Source: Bryopsis sp. KO-2023 (lineage: Eukaryota > Chlorophyta > Ulvophyceae > Bryopsidales > Bryopsidaceae). Taken from it: DNA of 64,000 nucleotides. Below the pieces are notes generated by a model. That model ran no database searches, was not told the origin of the DNA, and saw nothing but the letters and a program-made list of their open reading frames with translations. The position numbers were made by a program, and so were the translations under genes. This document shows positions 1 to 10,482 of this stretch, in pieces. The DNA lies in assembly GCA_030272585.1 (NCBI GenBank), contig BSYQ01000003.1, positions 3,162,001-3,226,000 on the forward strand. Direction: 5' to 3'. How positions within the stretch are numbered: the first letter of the stretch is position 1; every line of letters begins with the position of its first letter.

Positions 1-1
1 C

Positions 2-355
2 TTTGAAATTGTGGAGAAAATATCAAAGGTGGCTTACAGAGTTCAACTTCCGGAAACATGGCTCATTCACCCAGTGTTTCATGTTTCTAAGTTCAAGCGT
101 TATCACGCCTCGAGTGATAACAGCAGGCAAATACAACCTCCAGAAGGAGAGTTGATTGGTAGCGAAGTAGAGTATGAGGTCGAAAATATCCTAAGGGCTA
201 GAGGTAAACGCAATCGCGAATACCTAGTGCTGTGGAAAGGATACGATCTACTTGACGCTACTTGGGAACCTGAAGCTAATCTGGTTAACGCACCAGATAT
301 ACTTCGCGCATTTAAAGAGAAAGAAAGAAAAGAGTTGCAGAAAGGAAGAGAATAG
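2..355 (+). CDS. Gypsy pol C-terminus (integrase tail and chromodomain), 5' partial
   Basis: The reading frame is open from the window edge to a TAG at 353-355. It starts in the integrase C-terminal beta-barrel, with the motif HPVFHVSKFKRYH typical of chromoviral integrases. A chromodomain follows at about residues 57-103, with the signature YLVLWKGYDLLDATWEP and a hydrophobic cage. Chromodomains steer integration by binding methylated histone tails in chromatin. No ATG belongs here; the true start is upstream of the window. The tail after the chromodomain is lysine and glutamate rich. Confidence 0.9.
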   Translation, partial: FEIVEKISKVAYRVQLPETWLIHPVFHVSKFKRYHASSDNSRQIQPPEGELIGSEVEYEVENILRARGKRNREYLVLWKGYDLLDATWEPEANLVNAPDILRAFKEKERKELQKGRE

Positions 356-805
356 GGAAACAGAGTGTTTGATGGCTAAGGTGGAACTCCTTATAGCAAG
401 GGGGCGCGAAAAAGGATACCTTAGAAAAACTCTGTCGACTTCCAAACCAACTCTTTAACTTTAATGCGTTAGGTGCCTAAGTTATTTGGCTGGCGCAGTA
501 AGTGTAGCTTCAGTAGTACTTTAGAAACCGGGCAAACGATGTCACATTCGAGATAGTGTGGTTGTTCCGAGAAAACCCCTATCAAGTGACGTGTTGAGGT
601 GGTCTTGACGAGACTCCAACCGAGTGAAACGTTGGTGTCTCACCCCAATAACCCAACGAGGAAAGTGTACGAGTCACCCAGCCTTATAAGCGCAGCCCTC
701 GAACCATTTTGCCCTAGTGTTTGTGTGAACGGAGCGAGCTCCTGAGTGAAAAAGAGTCTAAAGACGCACAAACCGTTGTTTATCTCTTTCTTTCCGACAA
801 ACATA
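356..805 (+). other. Spacer between pol and the third ORF of element A
   Basis: There is no credible coding frame over these 450 bases. The spacer ends in the leader of the next ORF. A subgenomic promoter or splice acceptor for ORF3 could lie here, but I see no clear one. Confidence 0.5.
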
Positions 806-2620
806 ATGGCTGCCGACACACCCGCCGCAATTATTGCGAGGTTGGAAGCGGAGGTAGCTCAAAAAGAAGAGGAGCTGCAGCACTTTACGTCGACCGCAGA
901 GGAAGTGCTGCAGAACAATGAGGCCTTAACCCGGCAGCTCTCAGAGTTGAGTGACCGGACGAAAGCAGCTGAGGCTGCGAAGGAGGCAGCGGAGAAAGCC
1001 AAGGAAAAGGCGGAGGCGGAAAAGAAAGAAGCGGAGGACAAGACCAAGGTCTTGGAAGAAAAATTGGAAGCCATGAAGCTGAAAAAGCAAAGGTTCCAAT
1101 CTCACATGATGGCTAACCATCGTGAGAACGACCTCCGTAAACAAGCTCTCGGGGGAATGGTGGATCGATTTACCGCGGTAGAGGAAACGCTGCAGCGAGC
1201 TGTAGCAACCGCGTGGAGTGCAGCAGCCAACAACCTTAAGAAGGAATTGGCAGAACAAGAGCTGCAGATCGATTTGCTGGGAGAGTCCCTCAGAGACGGC
1301 TCTGAAAAACTTCAAGTGCAGAGCGAAACAACGGACAAGATGCTGCGTTTGAACCCGCCGGTACCAGCACCACGGGTACGCGAAGAACTGGATCGCCAAG
1401 TCCAAGTTCTGTTGTCAAACGCAACACTTGATCTGGAACCGTCCAAGGACGATGATGCGGGAGGCTCAAGCAAGGGCAAGGGGAAAGAGAAAAACAAACG
1501 CCCAAGCTCGCCGTGTAGGGATGAAGATCCACACGGAAAGAGAAGGCGAGAGGACGGTGACGATGAAGGTGGTGAGCCACCGAGGGATCGTATGCCTGGA
1601 GATGCAGCAAGAGCCAACTTGTTACTCAAGTTAAAGGCTGCCGCATTAAAGACTCCAGCACCCTCACAACCAGCACCAACAGTTCAGACTCCCGGAGATG
1701 AGGCTACCGCAATAGCACCGGGGGAGGACTTATTCGACATGAGAGAGGAGGAGCTTTTGGACTTGGATTTTAACGAAGAAATTGACTTCGGCAGTCCACC
1801 TCCTAGGCTCGAAGGTCCTAGTTCTGAACTGGAGGACGGGGAAATAAGGAATGATGAAGGGCCAAGCCAGGTGACAGAGGTTCAGCGTGCGGTCCATCCA
1901 CCGTTGGAGTTAGCTCCAACAGAAGCAGCACTTCGGGCTTTCCGAGAAAAGGTTAAGCTCAGAAGACTAAGGGCGGCTGCTCAGGACAAAGTGGATGCTG
2001 CACCCAGCGAAGTGAACCTGTCACGGGAGGATATCGAGGAGGCTTGCAACCCCATCACTGCGTCAGAGAAATGGCCGAAGGTCCAATATACTAACCCCAG
2101 GGACCGAGCCTTGCAAAATTACCGCGGCAACCGGCACTTTCACGAGTTGCCCATGTGCATTTGGTGCGGGAGAAGCCCAATGCAGGCAAGTGCTCAGCGG
2201 CTGACGCAGAAGAAGTATTCCGTCCTTCCTTGTGGGTATCACCTCGTGTGTGATGCTCATTGGTTGGCATACTCGATGCTGGGGCGCATCGTCACGGCGG
2301 TCCAAAAAGTCGCGGAAGTGGACAACAAGTCCATCGCCACCATCTCCCCATTCTCTCTACCTGCCCATATGTTGAAGCTGACACGCTCGACGTTCGAAGA
2401 AATCCCTTCGTTCCCGGCTGAGCACGAGAAGTTGCCACACTGCAACATGTGTGTGAAGCGGCAGCTCAAGGTGTCCGGCATCACACGGGATCTGCCATTC
2501 CTTAAGTCCAAGAGGGTGGCTGCCGCATTTGATCCCTGTGTCCGGTATCGTGCAGTGCAGCAAGCGCATGCGCAGGAGCAGCGTGCTATTCAGCAAGCGC
2601 AAGCGCAGGAACAGCGTTAA
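806..2620 (+). CDS. Retrotransposon third ORF: coiled coil plus RING-like Cys/His module
   Basis: This 604-aa ORF sits between pol and the 3' LTR, in the env position. I chose the ATG at 806 (MAADTPAAII) because the frame upstream of it is low-complexity leader; an in-frame GTG/ATG lies 20 codons earlier at 746. Residues 8-170 form a charged A/E/K-rich coiled coil. Residues 210-270 are basic with an NLS-like run (GKRRRED), and 300-380 are acidic and proline rich. The C-terminal region carries C451-x2-C454, then LPCGYHLVC (C476, H479, C482), H485, and a last C546-x2-C549: a cross-brace-like zinc-binding pattern. No signal peptide or membrane segment is visible, so it is not a classical Env. 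The ORF at 10483-11349 shares the plan. Function is unknown; binding to nucleic acid or to ubiquitin machinery are both guesses. Confidence 0.75.
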   Translation: MAADTPAAIIARLEAEVAQKEEELQHFTSTAEEVLQNNEALTRQLSELSDRTKAAEAAKEAAEKAKEKAEAEKKEAEDKTKVLEEKLEAMKLKKQRFQSHMMANHRENDLRKQALGGMVDRFTAVEETLQRAVATAWSAAANNLKKELAEQELQIDLLGESLRDGSEKLQVQSETTDKMLRLNPPVPAPRVREELDRQVQVLLSNATLDLEPSKDDDAGGSSKGKGKEKNKRPSSPCRDEDPHGKRRREDGDDEGGEPPRDRMPGDAARANLLLKLKAAALKTPAPSQPAPTVQTPGDEATAIAPGEDLFDMREEELLDLDFNEEIDFGSPPPRLEGPSSELEDGEIRNDEGPSQVTEVQRAVHPPLELAPTEAALRAFREKVKLRRLRAAAQDKVDAAPSEVNLSREDIEEACNPITASEKWPKVQYTNPRDRALQNYRGNRHFHELPMCIWCGRSPMQASAQRLTQKKYSVLPCGYHLVCDAHWLAYSMLGRIVTAVQKVAEVDNKSIATISPFSLPAHMLKLTRSTFEEIPSFPAEHEKLPHCNMCVKRQLKVSGITRDLPFLKSKRVAAAFDPCVRYRAVQQAHAQEQRAIQQAQAQEQR

Positions 2621-2784
2621 GGAGGAGGGAAAAGGAATTATCGTCGACCAAGTGTGTGCGTGCAGCAGCTGTCAGAGACGTCAGAGCAAGAGACAGGTCC
2701 AAGACAGTTGGGTGTGGGTATGGGAGTGGGTGAGTTTTGTGTTTGTGTTTTTGTGTTTTTGTTTTTCTTTGTGTTTTGGTGTGC

Positions 2785-2815
2785 GTGGGCGCCCACTTTT
2801 TGCGGGGGGGGCGTA
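2785..2815 (+). promoter_or_regulatory. Palindrome and G-tract primer (PPT) of element A
   Basis: A perfect 12-base palindrome (GTGGGCGCCCAC, 2785-2796) is followed by five T, then GC and eight G (2804-2811), then CGTA and the LTR start TGTTAG. The G run in this place is the expected plus-strand primer for reverse transcription. Confidence 0.7.
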
Positions 2816-3234
2816 TGTTAGTCTTTTAGCGCTATACGAGGTAGTTTGGGATAGAGCCGAGGGTGGCTGACGCATGTGGGTTCACGAGTAAGACAGATTA
2901 GACCCAGAGTTTGGGGCATGCGTCAGCGTACTACACTTAGGGGTACTTAAGAGGCCCACTCGTTGTTTTGACATCTTCTTTACTTTGTAAGAACTCGGGA
3001 TTCGTGGGATTGGTGTGTTCCCGCTTGTGTGTGTGTTTGTGTGTGTGTGTCTAAGTGTTTGCCTGACGCAATCACTTATCCAACCAAGTGCTCTAGTAGC
3101 GTTCACAACCGCGCTAGCTAGAGAGTTGTCTAAAGCAACAAACCCCACAAGTATACTTGCGTTAGCCAGCAAGTTATCACGAATCCAACCAACACAGCCG
3201 ACCACTATTGCGTCACCCACAAGCTTCACTATCA
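2816..3234 (+). repeat. 3' LTR of element A (419 bp)
   Basis: It starts TGTTAGTC and ends CACTATCA. It matches, with few differences, the two outer parts of the solo LTR at 12879-13774, which fixes both ends. A GT-rich microsatellite lies at about 3028-3052. Flanks GCGTA and CTTAG do not match, as expected for an LTR that belongs to a full element rather than a solo copy. Confidence 0.85.
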
Positions 3235-4711
3235 CTTAGTCCGTGACTAGGACTAGGGACGGTTCGTAGGACGGGTCTAGGGTCAGATTTACTCCGGGTA
3301 GGCTTACCTTACGGTCAGACCACACGCTCATAGCGAACAACATCAAGTGATGGAGACATGGGAGGACGTGTTGGTTCATGTCGAACTTGGTGTACTAGAG
3401 TCTGTTCCCGTAGGTAGGACGAAGGGGGACTTAAGCAAGGAAGGGTAGAATCAAATTGGTTCAAACCCGTGTGTGATCGTGACCACCGATAGGGCGTTAC
3501 TTTCACGGGGGCCGCTAGCTATACGCCTGGCGCGCCTTAGGCGGAACCATTATCAGTTTTGTCTCGCATTTTCGATTACCCACAGGGTTGCTGACGCGCA
3601 AGTTCAGTAGAACACACAAGTTCAATCGTAATGCCAAAACACAACCCAATCCTGTGAAGAGGAAACGGTGGTGAGGGAGCAAACGAAGAAAGAGGAAAGG
3701 GCGAAGGTAGAAAGCAAGAAAGGCGGCGGAAAAATAGGCAACCCAGTCGGTGGACAGGGTGGTGGCCTAGCCGATTTCTGCCCTTCACCTAACTCTCCTA
3801 CACCACTCGTTATTTCACCAAGTTCCAAGGATCGCAGAAAACCACAAAAGAGCGGATGCTCAATTTGAGCAAGACTTGTTGCAAGCGGTGAACAAACCAC
3901 CGACTATTCCGCAGACAAGGCCTCTCAAGAAACTTTCAAGAGGTCGCGGATAGACTCCTTCGACGAGAGCTCGTCTTGAATCGATCATGGCGATTGGAAG
4001 GAGGCAACAGTCAAACTTTGGAACGTGCAGAAGCCGATCTAGTACGGAGGAACGGCGACTGTCCCTATAAATCAGAGGCTGGCAAGCCTGATTATAGTGG
4101 GGTGCACTTCGAGGTACCTGCCTTTCCCGACGAGTTACAGGATATACCTCAGCCTAGGCAGGTGAATGAGATCACAGTCAGGCTGGAGGTTGAGCACAAA
4201 AGGAAGGCGGCAGCGGAGAACGCCAAGAAACGGAACACGTGAAAGAAGGTGCCCCAGGGATCAATGCCAGGCGCAGATCCGGGTACCGAGCAAGGAGGCG
4301 AAACGGGTGGCGAATCAGATCAGCCACCAGGAGGGACACCGATCCCAACGGACTCTTCGTCTAGCAAGAGTTCGGCCGACCTTGATTCGGTAGATGACTT
4401 GATCGACTTGGTGGAGGAAAACATCGTCCGAGCAGCACACTGAGCAGCGGACTCAGTTCGCAGCCAAGCAGCATTCTGAGCAGCGGACTTAGTTAGTAGC
4501 CAAGCCAGCGACCAAGCCAGAGACCAAGCTCAAGCCTCAGAGACCGACCAAGCCAGAGCTCAGAGACAGAACCGGGGGTTTTGTTTGGGAACGGGTTTGT
4601 TTGGGGGTTTTTCGTGGGGTTTTGTTTCGGGATTAGGTTCTTTCTTAGTTACCTTCTTGGGTTAGTTCTTAGTTTCTTTCTTTTCCTGTTTTCTGTTTTG
4701 TGTTTTGTTAC
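3235..4711 (+). other. Degraded internal DNA of element C
   Basis: Apart from the broken frame at 3976-4443 there is no convincing coding. The last 130 bases before the palindrome are rich in GGTTTTGTTT-like runs, resembling the T/G-rich stretch before the primer site of element A. I read this as the 3' non-coding part of another plus-strand retroelement. Confidence 0.45.
3976..4443 (+). pseudogene. Broken ORF in element C tail
   Basis: One reading frame runs through the interval with a single in-frame TGA at 4240-4242. The first part is charged and helical (VRLEVEHKRKAAAENAKKR). The second is acidic and Ser/Gly rich, ending DLIDLVEENIVRAAH. It sits where element A has its third ORF, but no Cys/His module is left. 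I do not recognise it; it may be the remnant of a third ORF or of gag. Confidence 0.35.
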
Positions 4712-4747
4712 GGGTGTGGACACCCTCTCGTGGGGGGGGGGACAAAT
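4712..4747 (+). promoter_or_regulatory. Palindrome and G-tract primer (PPT) of element C
   Basis: GGGTGT-GG-ACACCC (4712-4725) is followed by a short pyrimidine-rich spacer and ten G (4732-4741), then ACAAAT and an LTR start TGTTAG. The layout copies that at 2785-2815 although the sequences differ. Confidence 0.65.
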
Positions 4748-4857
4748 TGTTAGTGTCACTCGGGTTTGTAGTACGATGTAGGATGTACGACAGGGTTTAT
4801 AGGGCAGGGGGCCCTCCTGGCAGGGGGCGTCTGTGTTTCGACGGCCTAAGGGCCTAT
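4748..4857 (+). repeat. Truncated LTR start of element C
   Basis: It begins TGTTAGTGTCACTCGGG directly after the G tract and runs about 110 bases to the point where minus-strand pol B begins. It is not alignable by eye with LTR A beyond the first six bases. The right part of the LTR is missing. Confidence 0.5.
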
Positions 4858-6705
4858 AACATGTTCCTCCACTGAGTTGGAAAACACCAAGATGTCGTCA
4901 ATGAAAACAACCACAAAGTGGTCCAAAAACTCGCCCAACAAATCCTGCACCATTGTCTGAAACTGGGCTGGACAGTTGGACATTCCGAAAGGACAGACGA
5001 GAAACTCGAAATGTCCATATCTTGTTCGGAAGGCGGTTTTTGCAGTATCCTTCGGGCGAACTGGAAATTGCCAGTACCCCGAACGTAGGTCGATCTTCGT
5101 GTAGATCTTTGCTTTAGCGAGCCGATCCATCAATTCCTCCGGAAGTGGAAGTGGATAGCGGTTTTTGATTGTGTATTTGTTGATCCAACGATAATCAACA
5201 CACATCCGCAATCCGCCGTCTTTCTTTGGAACGAAGAGTATGGGAGCACCCCAGGGACTCTCTGACGGCCGTATCTTCCGTTGTTCCAGTAGGTAGTCCA
5301 CCTGTGTCCGAACTTCATCCAATTCTGCTGGAGAAAGTTTGTACAACGGACGATGGATTGGGCTCATACTCTCGTCCTCGAGGTCCACCTTGAATTCGTG
5401 GCCCTTACGGACTGGAGGTATGCCAGGTGGGAGATCTTTGGGAAAAACATGGCTGTATTCCTCCACCACAGAACGGATTGCCGGATGCATCTTGTCATGC
5501 AAAAGCCGTGGAAGATCCGTCTGTATTGGTGCGTGGTTGTCGGCCGAGGTCTTTAGACTATCAACCTGGAGGCCCTCATATGGATATTGCATCAAATGGT
5601 TGCTATCCATAGGGTCAGATTCACGAACCACCACCAAATAGGCCAGGCTATCTTTGTTGGCCTGTTTGCCTATATGGCGGAATACTTTCTTGTGGGACAA
5701 AATGGGAATAGTTTCTTCCGTCAGTTGGAGATAATCAGTCGGCTTCTCTTTAACCGGTACTGTAATCCAACGATTTCCCTGACGGATGTTGATGGTTCCT
5801 TGTGCAAAGTCTATGGACGGGTTATTAGCGATGAGCCACGGTAACCCTAACACAATGTCATATGTGAGATGAGGGAATACATCTGCAGAAAACTGGGTTT
5901 TGTAGTCACCCAGCTGCATCTTGATGTTCCCACATCGTTTGTCCACAGTGCAAACAGCCCCATTCGCTAACGAAACTGTCTTATTACACGAGGAGAACTC
6001 TAACCCAAACTTGTCCACCAGTTTTTGTGCCACGTAATTTTCTGTAGCTCCACAGTCTACATAAGCGGAAATTGCCGCTCCCCCTATCCGCCCTCTAAGC
6101 TCATATCCCATGAACTTGAGGTGTTTATTTTGAACTAACGGATTAAAACTGTCTTGGAGGTAATCCCCTTCTCCTCCCGCTGTTCCTTTCCTACGGTCCG
6201 GTACCCCTCTTGCACCGGCGTCAAACGGAACTCTTGGACTAGTCCGGCTTGAACTTTTAACACTTCCTTCCGAAGCCTGTTTCTCTCCACAAGGTAGGAC
6301 AGATTCCAGGTTGCTATCTTCGGAGGAACTTCCAGAGTCTTCACGTACTGAACCAACACTTTCCGGCAAATCTTTGTCGGAAATGCTTTGGGCGACCGTA
6401 CTTGAATCGTCCATCCGCTCTTTGTCCCCAAGTTTCGTACTCATTAGCGGATGTTCAGCCCTCTGGGCGGGATTACTTGACTCTTTCTCTGGCTTCTTAT
6501 TCTGTTTCCCCTTCCGTTCTCGTTCTCGTGACTCCCGGAGCTTTTGACGTTTGCGATGCTTGTATCTTCGGCGTCTGGCTCTTTTCCTTCTGGCCGCATG
6601 GAGTGAAGTCCCCTCTATGCGGCGTGATCTTTTAGCCACTTTTGAAAAGTTGGACCTTTGGGACATTTCCCAAAACCATGGCCCACTTCGCCGCAGATGT
6701 AACAT
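4846..6705 (-). pseudogene. Element B pol, truncated inside reverse transcriptase
   Basis: The frame overlaps the end of gag by about 90 bases and lies in the -1 frame, so it is probably made by ribosomal frameshifting; there is no convincing own start. The N-terminal 110 residues are basic. An aspartic protease follows with DCGATENYV (Cys in place of the usual Ser/Thr after the catalytic Asp) and the second motif DIVLGLPWL. Reverse transcriptase follows, with the template-gripping [18 protein letters not shown] and the catalytic FIDDILVFS. The frame ends a few residues after that at a junction near 4858, so the thumb, RNase H and integrase are gone. The element is therefore dead in its own right. 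Confidence 0.85.
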
Positions 6706-9578
6706 GCGCCTCCGCCTCTAGCTCCTCCTTGTTGCTGCCTTCCGCCACCACCTCGATTTCGTCCGCCACCTCGTCTTCCGCCTCTTCCGCGGCCACGGCC
6801 GCCTCCACCTCTGTTGCCTCCTCCCATTTGCTGATTTTGATCTTGGGGTGGAGGTGGTGGTTGCGGTTGCTGACCCTGCATCTGCTGGTTCTGGTCAGCT
6901 TTGGGCTTGTTTTTCCAATTCCAGTTCCATCGCCCTCGTCCGCGACCACGTCCGCGGTTGTTTTGAGATTGGCCACCCAACGAATCGATTCTTTCGGCAG
7001 TGACTATCGCCGCTTCCACTCCTTCTGTCACCATTGTAACAACTTGATGTCGGATCTGGGGTTTCAATCCGTCAACAAACTGTAGGTACTGTTCCTCCTC
7101 CGTCATATTCGGAATTCTGAGTATGAGATCCCGAAATGCGTTGATGTAGGAACGAACATTCCCTGTTTGTTGAAGTTTCCGCAGCTTCCTACGCGAAACA
7201 TCGGACATCCTTGTGGGCTCAAAAGCAATGGCTAGTTCCTCCACAAGTTGAATCCAGTCCTGGAACATCGGACGAACTCCTTCCCGAATCCGCATCTCTT
7301 GCATATTCCGCCATGTAGCGGCTGAACCAGAGAGATTTGTGCGGAATACTTTAAGCCAAACAGACTCATCCAAATCATACACTTTGCAGAAGTTGGTGAG
7401 TTCTGCCTGCCAATCCCGAATCCAGCGATCTCCAGCGCCAGTATACGGTTTCGGCATCGGGAATTTGACCGCATTGGGAATGTGAAGCAAACGATTTTCT
7501 GGACGTGCATAGCCCATAAAATCGGGGTCCCCACTTGGGGGACCAGGAGGTCCACCTCCTCCGCCACCTCCACCACCACCATCTCCAGGACCGCCTCCTG
7601 GGTTCCTAGATGGTCCTTCTCTTCCTCCACCAATATGTGGTCCAGGTGCAGACCCACGGCCACTTCTGTCCGATGGGCCTCCGCCACTTCCATCACCGGA
7701 ACCATCATCATCTCCACCTCCGCCTCCTCCGCCTCCTCCGCCTGCGCGTTGAGGAATACGCGGATAGGATCCCCATCCCACATAGGGGTTTCCGGATGAT
7801 GGAGCTCCGTATACATTCACGGAGTGACCTAAAATAGAAGGCCGAATGTATGATGCCCCCATGGCATAATAGCCGGGTGGTGAAATCATTGATGGATGTG
7901 ATAACACTGGCTGAGAAGCTGGTGGTGGCATGGGTAATGTTCTAGGTGGCTCGGGTGACGTGGTTGTTGGAGTTGTCAGCGGAACAGTTTGTACCACGGG
8001 AGAAGCCTGCGTACGCTGTGGCGGTTGTACTGGCTGTAATACCGCTGGTGGTCTTGTATTTGGTGTTTGTCCAAACACAGCGCTAGGCCTCACAGTCGGC
8101 CTAGGTACATTTCCCTGTCCGCTGATTGCACTGCCTCGCCCCACTCCAGGAATAATGACTGGGGGTGATGCAGGTCGGGTAATCGGTCTATTTGCCCGCG
8201 GGAATACTGGTGGTATTGGCGGGAAACCTACTGAATCCGGGGCAAAGCCGGATGAGGTTTGGGGCGGTTGACCGAATGGAATTTGTACTTCGGACAATCT
8301 TGGTGGTTGTGCCACCGTTCTGGTTCCCGCTCCCGCCATAGCAGCCACAAGAGGTGTTTGTTGGGCGGCGGATGCCATGTGTGTGGCAACTGCTGCAGCA
8401 TCTTTCTTCCGCCAAAACTCAAAGTTCGACGTGAACTTTGTGTCCGCTACATCCTCAAACACCTTCTTTAGCTCTTGCGCTGTTTCCGGATCTTGTAGCA
8501 TTTCCTGCAACATTTCCCGCAGCTCTCTGCTCCTTGTTGAGCTTCTCGATCTGCTTCTCCTTGAAGACCGACTTTGACTTCTTTTCAACTCCTCCATTTC
8601 CGCTTGTAATCTAGCCGCCGCTTCTTTCGCAGCCGCTGCCTCCTTTAACAAATAGGCTACTTCCGCATGATGCTGTATCTGAAAACTTTCCGCTTTTTCT
8701 TGCGTCTCTTTGAGATCATACTTAACACGAACGAGTTCCTTGAACTGTTTATCTTGACCCGCACCCATTTCCGCCTGCGTCTCTCTCAGTTCTTGTTGAA
8801 CCGTATCCAACCCCCAAAGGGCGTCGTTATATTGCCGGTCATAATCTTCTTCAAGTTTCTTCCTTTTTTCGTCCGTGTCGGCCACTTGTTCCGCCAATAT
8901 CCGCTGAGCCTCTTTGGCTTCGTCCACCTCTTTCTGGGCGACATCACGGATATTCGCCAAGCCAGCTTCCATTTGGCTGAGCCTCCCCTTGGCTGCAGCA
9001 TCCAGATCTTGTATCCGCTCATCCAACCTCTCACTGAGCTGTCCTTCAATCTGGTGATGGCGGGACTGTAGAGTAGAGTCCAACACATCATGTACTTGGG
9101 AAGCCATGCTTGAACAAGCTCCCTCTACCCGACTATCAAGATGTTTGGCGACCTGGGCTGTTCTGTGGGCAGCCTCGTCCGACAATTGGCTATACAACCG
9201 CTCTTGCGATTGTTGGAGATCGCGCTCCTGCAAACCGTCATTGTGAACGTGCAGAGTTTGATTATGTACATTCACTTGGCTTTGGCGCAGGTGCTGCGTT
9301 TGCTTATTGATGAATACTCCTGGCTCTTCGTCCATCTCTTCATCAAATTGCGGGCCATTGTCGGCTTCCTCATCGCCTCCCTCTTCCACCATATCCGGTT
9401 GTACGGGTATGCCATACGCTTGTAGCGGCTGGCCCATTTCTGCCTGGTAGGGCAGTCCGACAGCAGGTATGTCTCCAGCGACGATAATCGGATATAGCGG
9501 CGCGCCAGCTGGGGCATCGCGCTCTTGATTGTCGTCCTCGATTCCATACTCCAGGAATAACTGCTCGTCGTCCCCCAT
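6615..9578 (-). CDS. Element B gag (987 aa)
   Basis: The start is the ATG at 9578 ([12 protein letters not shown]). The first 110 residues are acidic. Residues 120-340 form a long coiled coil ending in an SR-rich patch ([17 protein letters not shown]). A proline-rich stretch and several Gly-rich stretches follow. The conserved retrotransposon Gag capsid region lies at about 710-870 ([17 protein letters not shown] onward). The C-terminus is an RG/RGG region with a CCHC zinc knuckle [14 protein letters not shown] near residue 960. The length is about double that of most Gypsy Gags because of the coiled-coil and low-complexity front. Gag packages the RNA and builds the particle in the cytoplasm. 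Pol follows in the -1 frame. Confidence 0.88.
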   Translation of the reverse strand: MGDDEQLFLEYGIEDDNQERDAPAGAPLYPIIVAGDIPAVGLPYQAEMGQPLQAYGIPVQPDMVEEGGDEEADNGPQFDEEMDEEPGVFINKQTQHLRQSQVNVHNQTLHVHNDGLQERDLQQSQERLYSQLSDEAAHRTAQVAKHLDSRVEGACSSMASQVHDVLDSTLQSRHHQIEGQLSERLDERIQDLDAAAKGRLSQMEAGLANIRDVAQKEVDEAKEAQRILAEQVADTDEKRKKLEEDYDRQYNDALWGLDTVQQELRETQAEMGAGQDKQFKELVRVKYDLKETQEKAESFQIQHHAEVAYLLKEAAAAKEAAARLQAEMEELKRSQSRSSRRSRSRSSTRSRELREMLQEMLQDPETAQELKKVFEDVADTKFTSNFEFWRKKDAAAVATHMASAAQQTPLVAAMAGAGTRTVAQPPRLSEVQIPFGQPPQTSSGFAPDSVGFPPIPPVFPRANRPITRPASPPVIIPGVGRGSAISGQGNVPRPTVRPSAVFGQTPNTRPPAVLQPVQPPQRTQASPVVQTVPLTTPTTTSPEPPRTLPMPPPASQPVLSHPSMISPPGYYAMGASYIRPSILGHSVNVYGAPSSGNPYVGWGSYPRIPQRAGGGGGGGGGGDDDGSGDGSGGGPSDRSGRGSAPGPHIGGGREGPSRNPGGGPGDGGGGGGGGGGPPGPPSGDPDFMGYARPENRLLHIPNAVKFPMPKPYTGAGDRWIRDWQAELTNFCKVYDLDESVWLKVFRTNLSGSAATWRNMQEMRIREGVRPMFQDWIQLVEELAIAFEPTRMSDVSRRKLRKLQQTGNVRSYINAFRDLILRIPNMTEEEQYLQFVDGLKPQIRHQVVTMVTEGVEAAIVTAERIDSLGGQSQNNRGRGRGRGRWNWNWKNKPKADQNQQMQGQQPQPPPPPQDQNQQMGGGNRGGGGRGRGRGGRRGGGRNRGGGGRQQQGGARGGGACYICGEVGHGFGKCPKGPTFQKWLKDHAA

Positions 9579-10059
9579 GGTGGATGTCTTGACTTGTCGG
9601 CGGGCTGATCACGTGTCAGTTCGGTGAATCACTTTGCCGGTGATCCACGTGACTAATTTGTCACTCTTTGTCGCGCAATTTCTGGCAGCGTAACTTTTGG
9701 CGGAGCTCCGTTTCCGTCTAAAGACGTCCGCTTAGCGGTTCCGCTTCGTCTGCCTTTCCGTTTAACCACGTTTAGCGTCGACAACTCTGCGACGAACTGC
9801 AGTTCTACTACGCCGTGCTGTGTGGTCGTAGAGTCCGAGGATCTACAGATCCTGCGCGATCTTCGAGGGAATGATCAGGCGCAGCAACGTGCGTTCTGTG
9901 TCGTCCAGCGTAAAGTTGGTGCGCAGCAACACGAAGTAGGTTCCAGACACGAGAGGAAACCTTCTTCGACCTAGTTGACCTGATCTTTGCAACTCGACTG
10001 CTAAATTCCCTGTCGATCTTTTCGAAAAGAAGACTCGACTTGCAGTAGGGGTTGCTTAG
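9579..10059 (-). other. Leader of element B between primer site and gag
   Basis: There is no convincing ORF; small frames on both strands lack family features. It is expected to hold the RNA packaging signal. A pair of CACGTG-related sites (9609-9655) is the only obvious motif. Confidence 0.5.
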
Positions 10060-10071
10060 GCTCCGAAACCA
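10060..10071 (-). promoter_or_regulatory. Primer binding site of element B
   Basis: On the plus strand GCTCCGAAACCA reads as the 3' end of a tRNA including CCA, so the minus-strand element has TGGTTTCGGAGC just inside its 5' LTR, three bases from the LTR edge at 10075. The same 12 bases occur at element D (18438-18449). Confidence 0.6.
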
Positions 10072-10074
10072 GTT

Positions 10075-10262
10075 TGTTAGGCCCTGTTTAGCTAGGCTTT
10101 CACTGGGAGGTTGTGTGCACACTTGAGTTTGAGAAACGAGTGAACAGGGGTGAAACTCGACACTCAGAGATAATTAATTTTTACAAGTTCTCTCTGAACT
10201 TATCACCCTAGAACCCGAATACCCGTACCACGACTGTACTACAATTCGAAACGTTCGTATCA
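10075..10262 (-). repeat. Presumed 5' LTR of element B (outer end unknown)
   Basis: On the plus strand it starts TGTTAGGCCCTG next to the primer site. No matching 3' LTR is in the window, and no clear ...CA end was found, so the right limit is set only by the tandem repeat that follows. Confidence 0.4.
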
Positions 10263-10394
10263 CTAAGGGTTTAACCCTGCCTGAAAAATTCCACTTCCAA
10301 CACACTGATCACCAGAAACTGGACAGCCCTAAGGGTTTCACCCTGCCTGAAAAATTCCACTTCCAACACACTGATCACCAGAAACTGGACAGCC
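10263..10394. repeat. Two tandem copies of a 66-bp unit
   Basis: Copies at 10263-10328 and 10329-10394 each begin CTAAGGGTTT and end GGACAGCC. They differ at one visible base (TTTAACCC against TTTCACCC). The repeat lies between the third ORF of element D and the LTR of element B. Confidence 0.9.
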
Positions 10395-10482
10395 CCAAAT
10401 CACCAACTCTTTCACTGCACCCCCTGAGCAAACCACATTCAATCATCAACTCCCATGGTCACACCTCCTGTCGATTCCTGCC
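10395..10482. other. 3' flank of the element D third ORF
   Basis: There is no 3' LTR matching 18451-18913 here or further left, so element D has lost its 3' end. A CCCCC run at 10417-10421 could be a remnant of the primer tract on the minus strand. Confidence 0.4.

Larger units (their letters stand above)
1..3234 (+). mobile_element. Element A: 3' part of a Ty3/Gypsy chromovirus with an extra ORF
   Basis: Read left to right this is the end of pol with a chromodomain, a 450-base gap, a 604-codon third ORF, a short palindrome, a G8 tract and an LTR beginning TG and ending CA. The order pol-ORF3-PPT-LTR fits the 3' end of one plus-strand element whose 5' part lies outside the window. No 5-bp duplication can be checked because the 5' LTR is not seen. 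The LTR family recurs as a solo LTR at 12879-13774. Confidence 0.8.
4858..10262 (-). mobile_element. Element B: 5' part of a Ty3/Gypsy element
   Basis: On the minus strand this holds part of a 5' LTR, a primer binding site (10060-10071), a 480-base leader, gag (9578 to 6615) and a truncated pol. The 3' end is lost at about 4858, where it abuts the cut LTR of element C. The right boundary is uncertain: the LTR starts (plus-strand reading) at about 10075, but I could not find its outer end. Confidence 0.7.
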
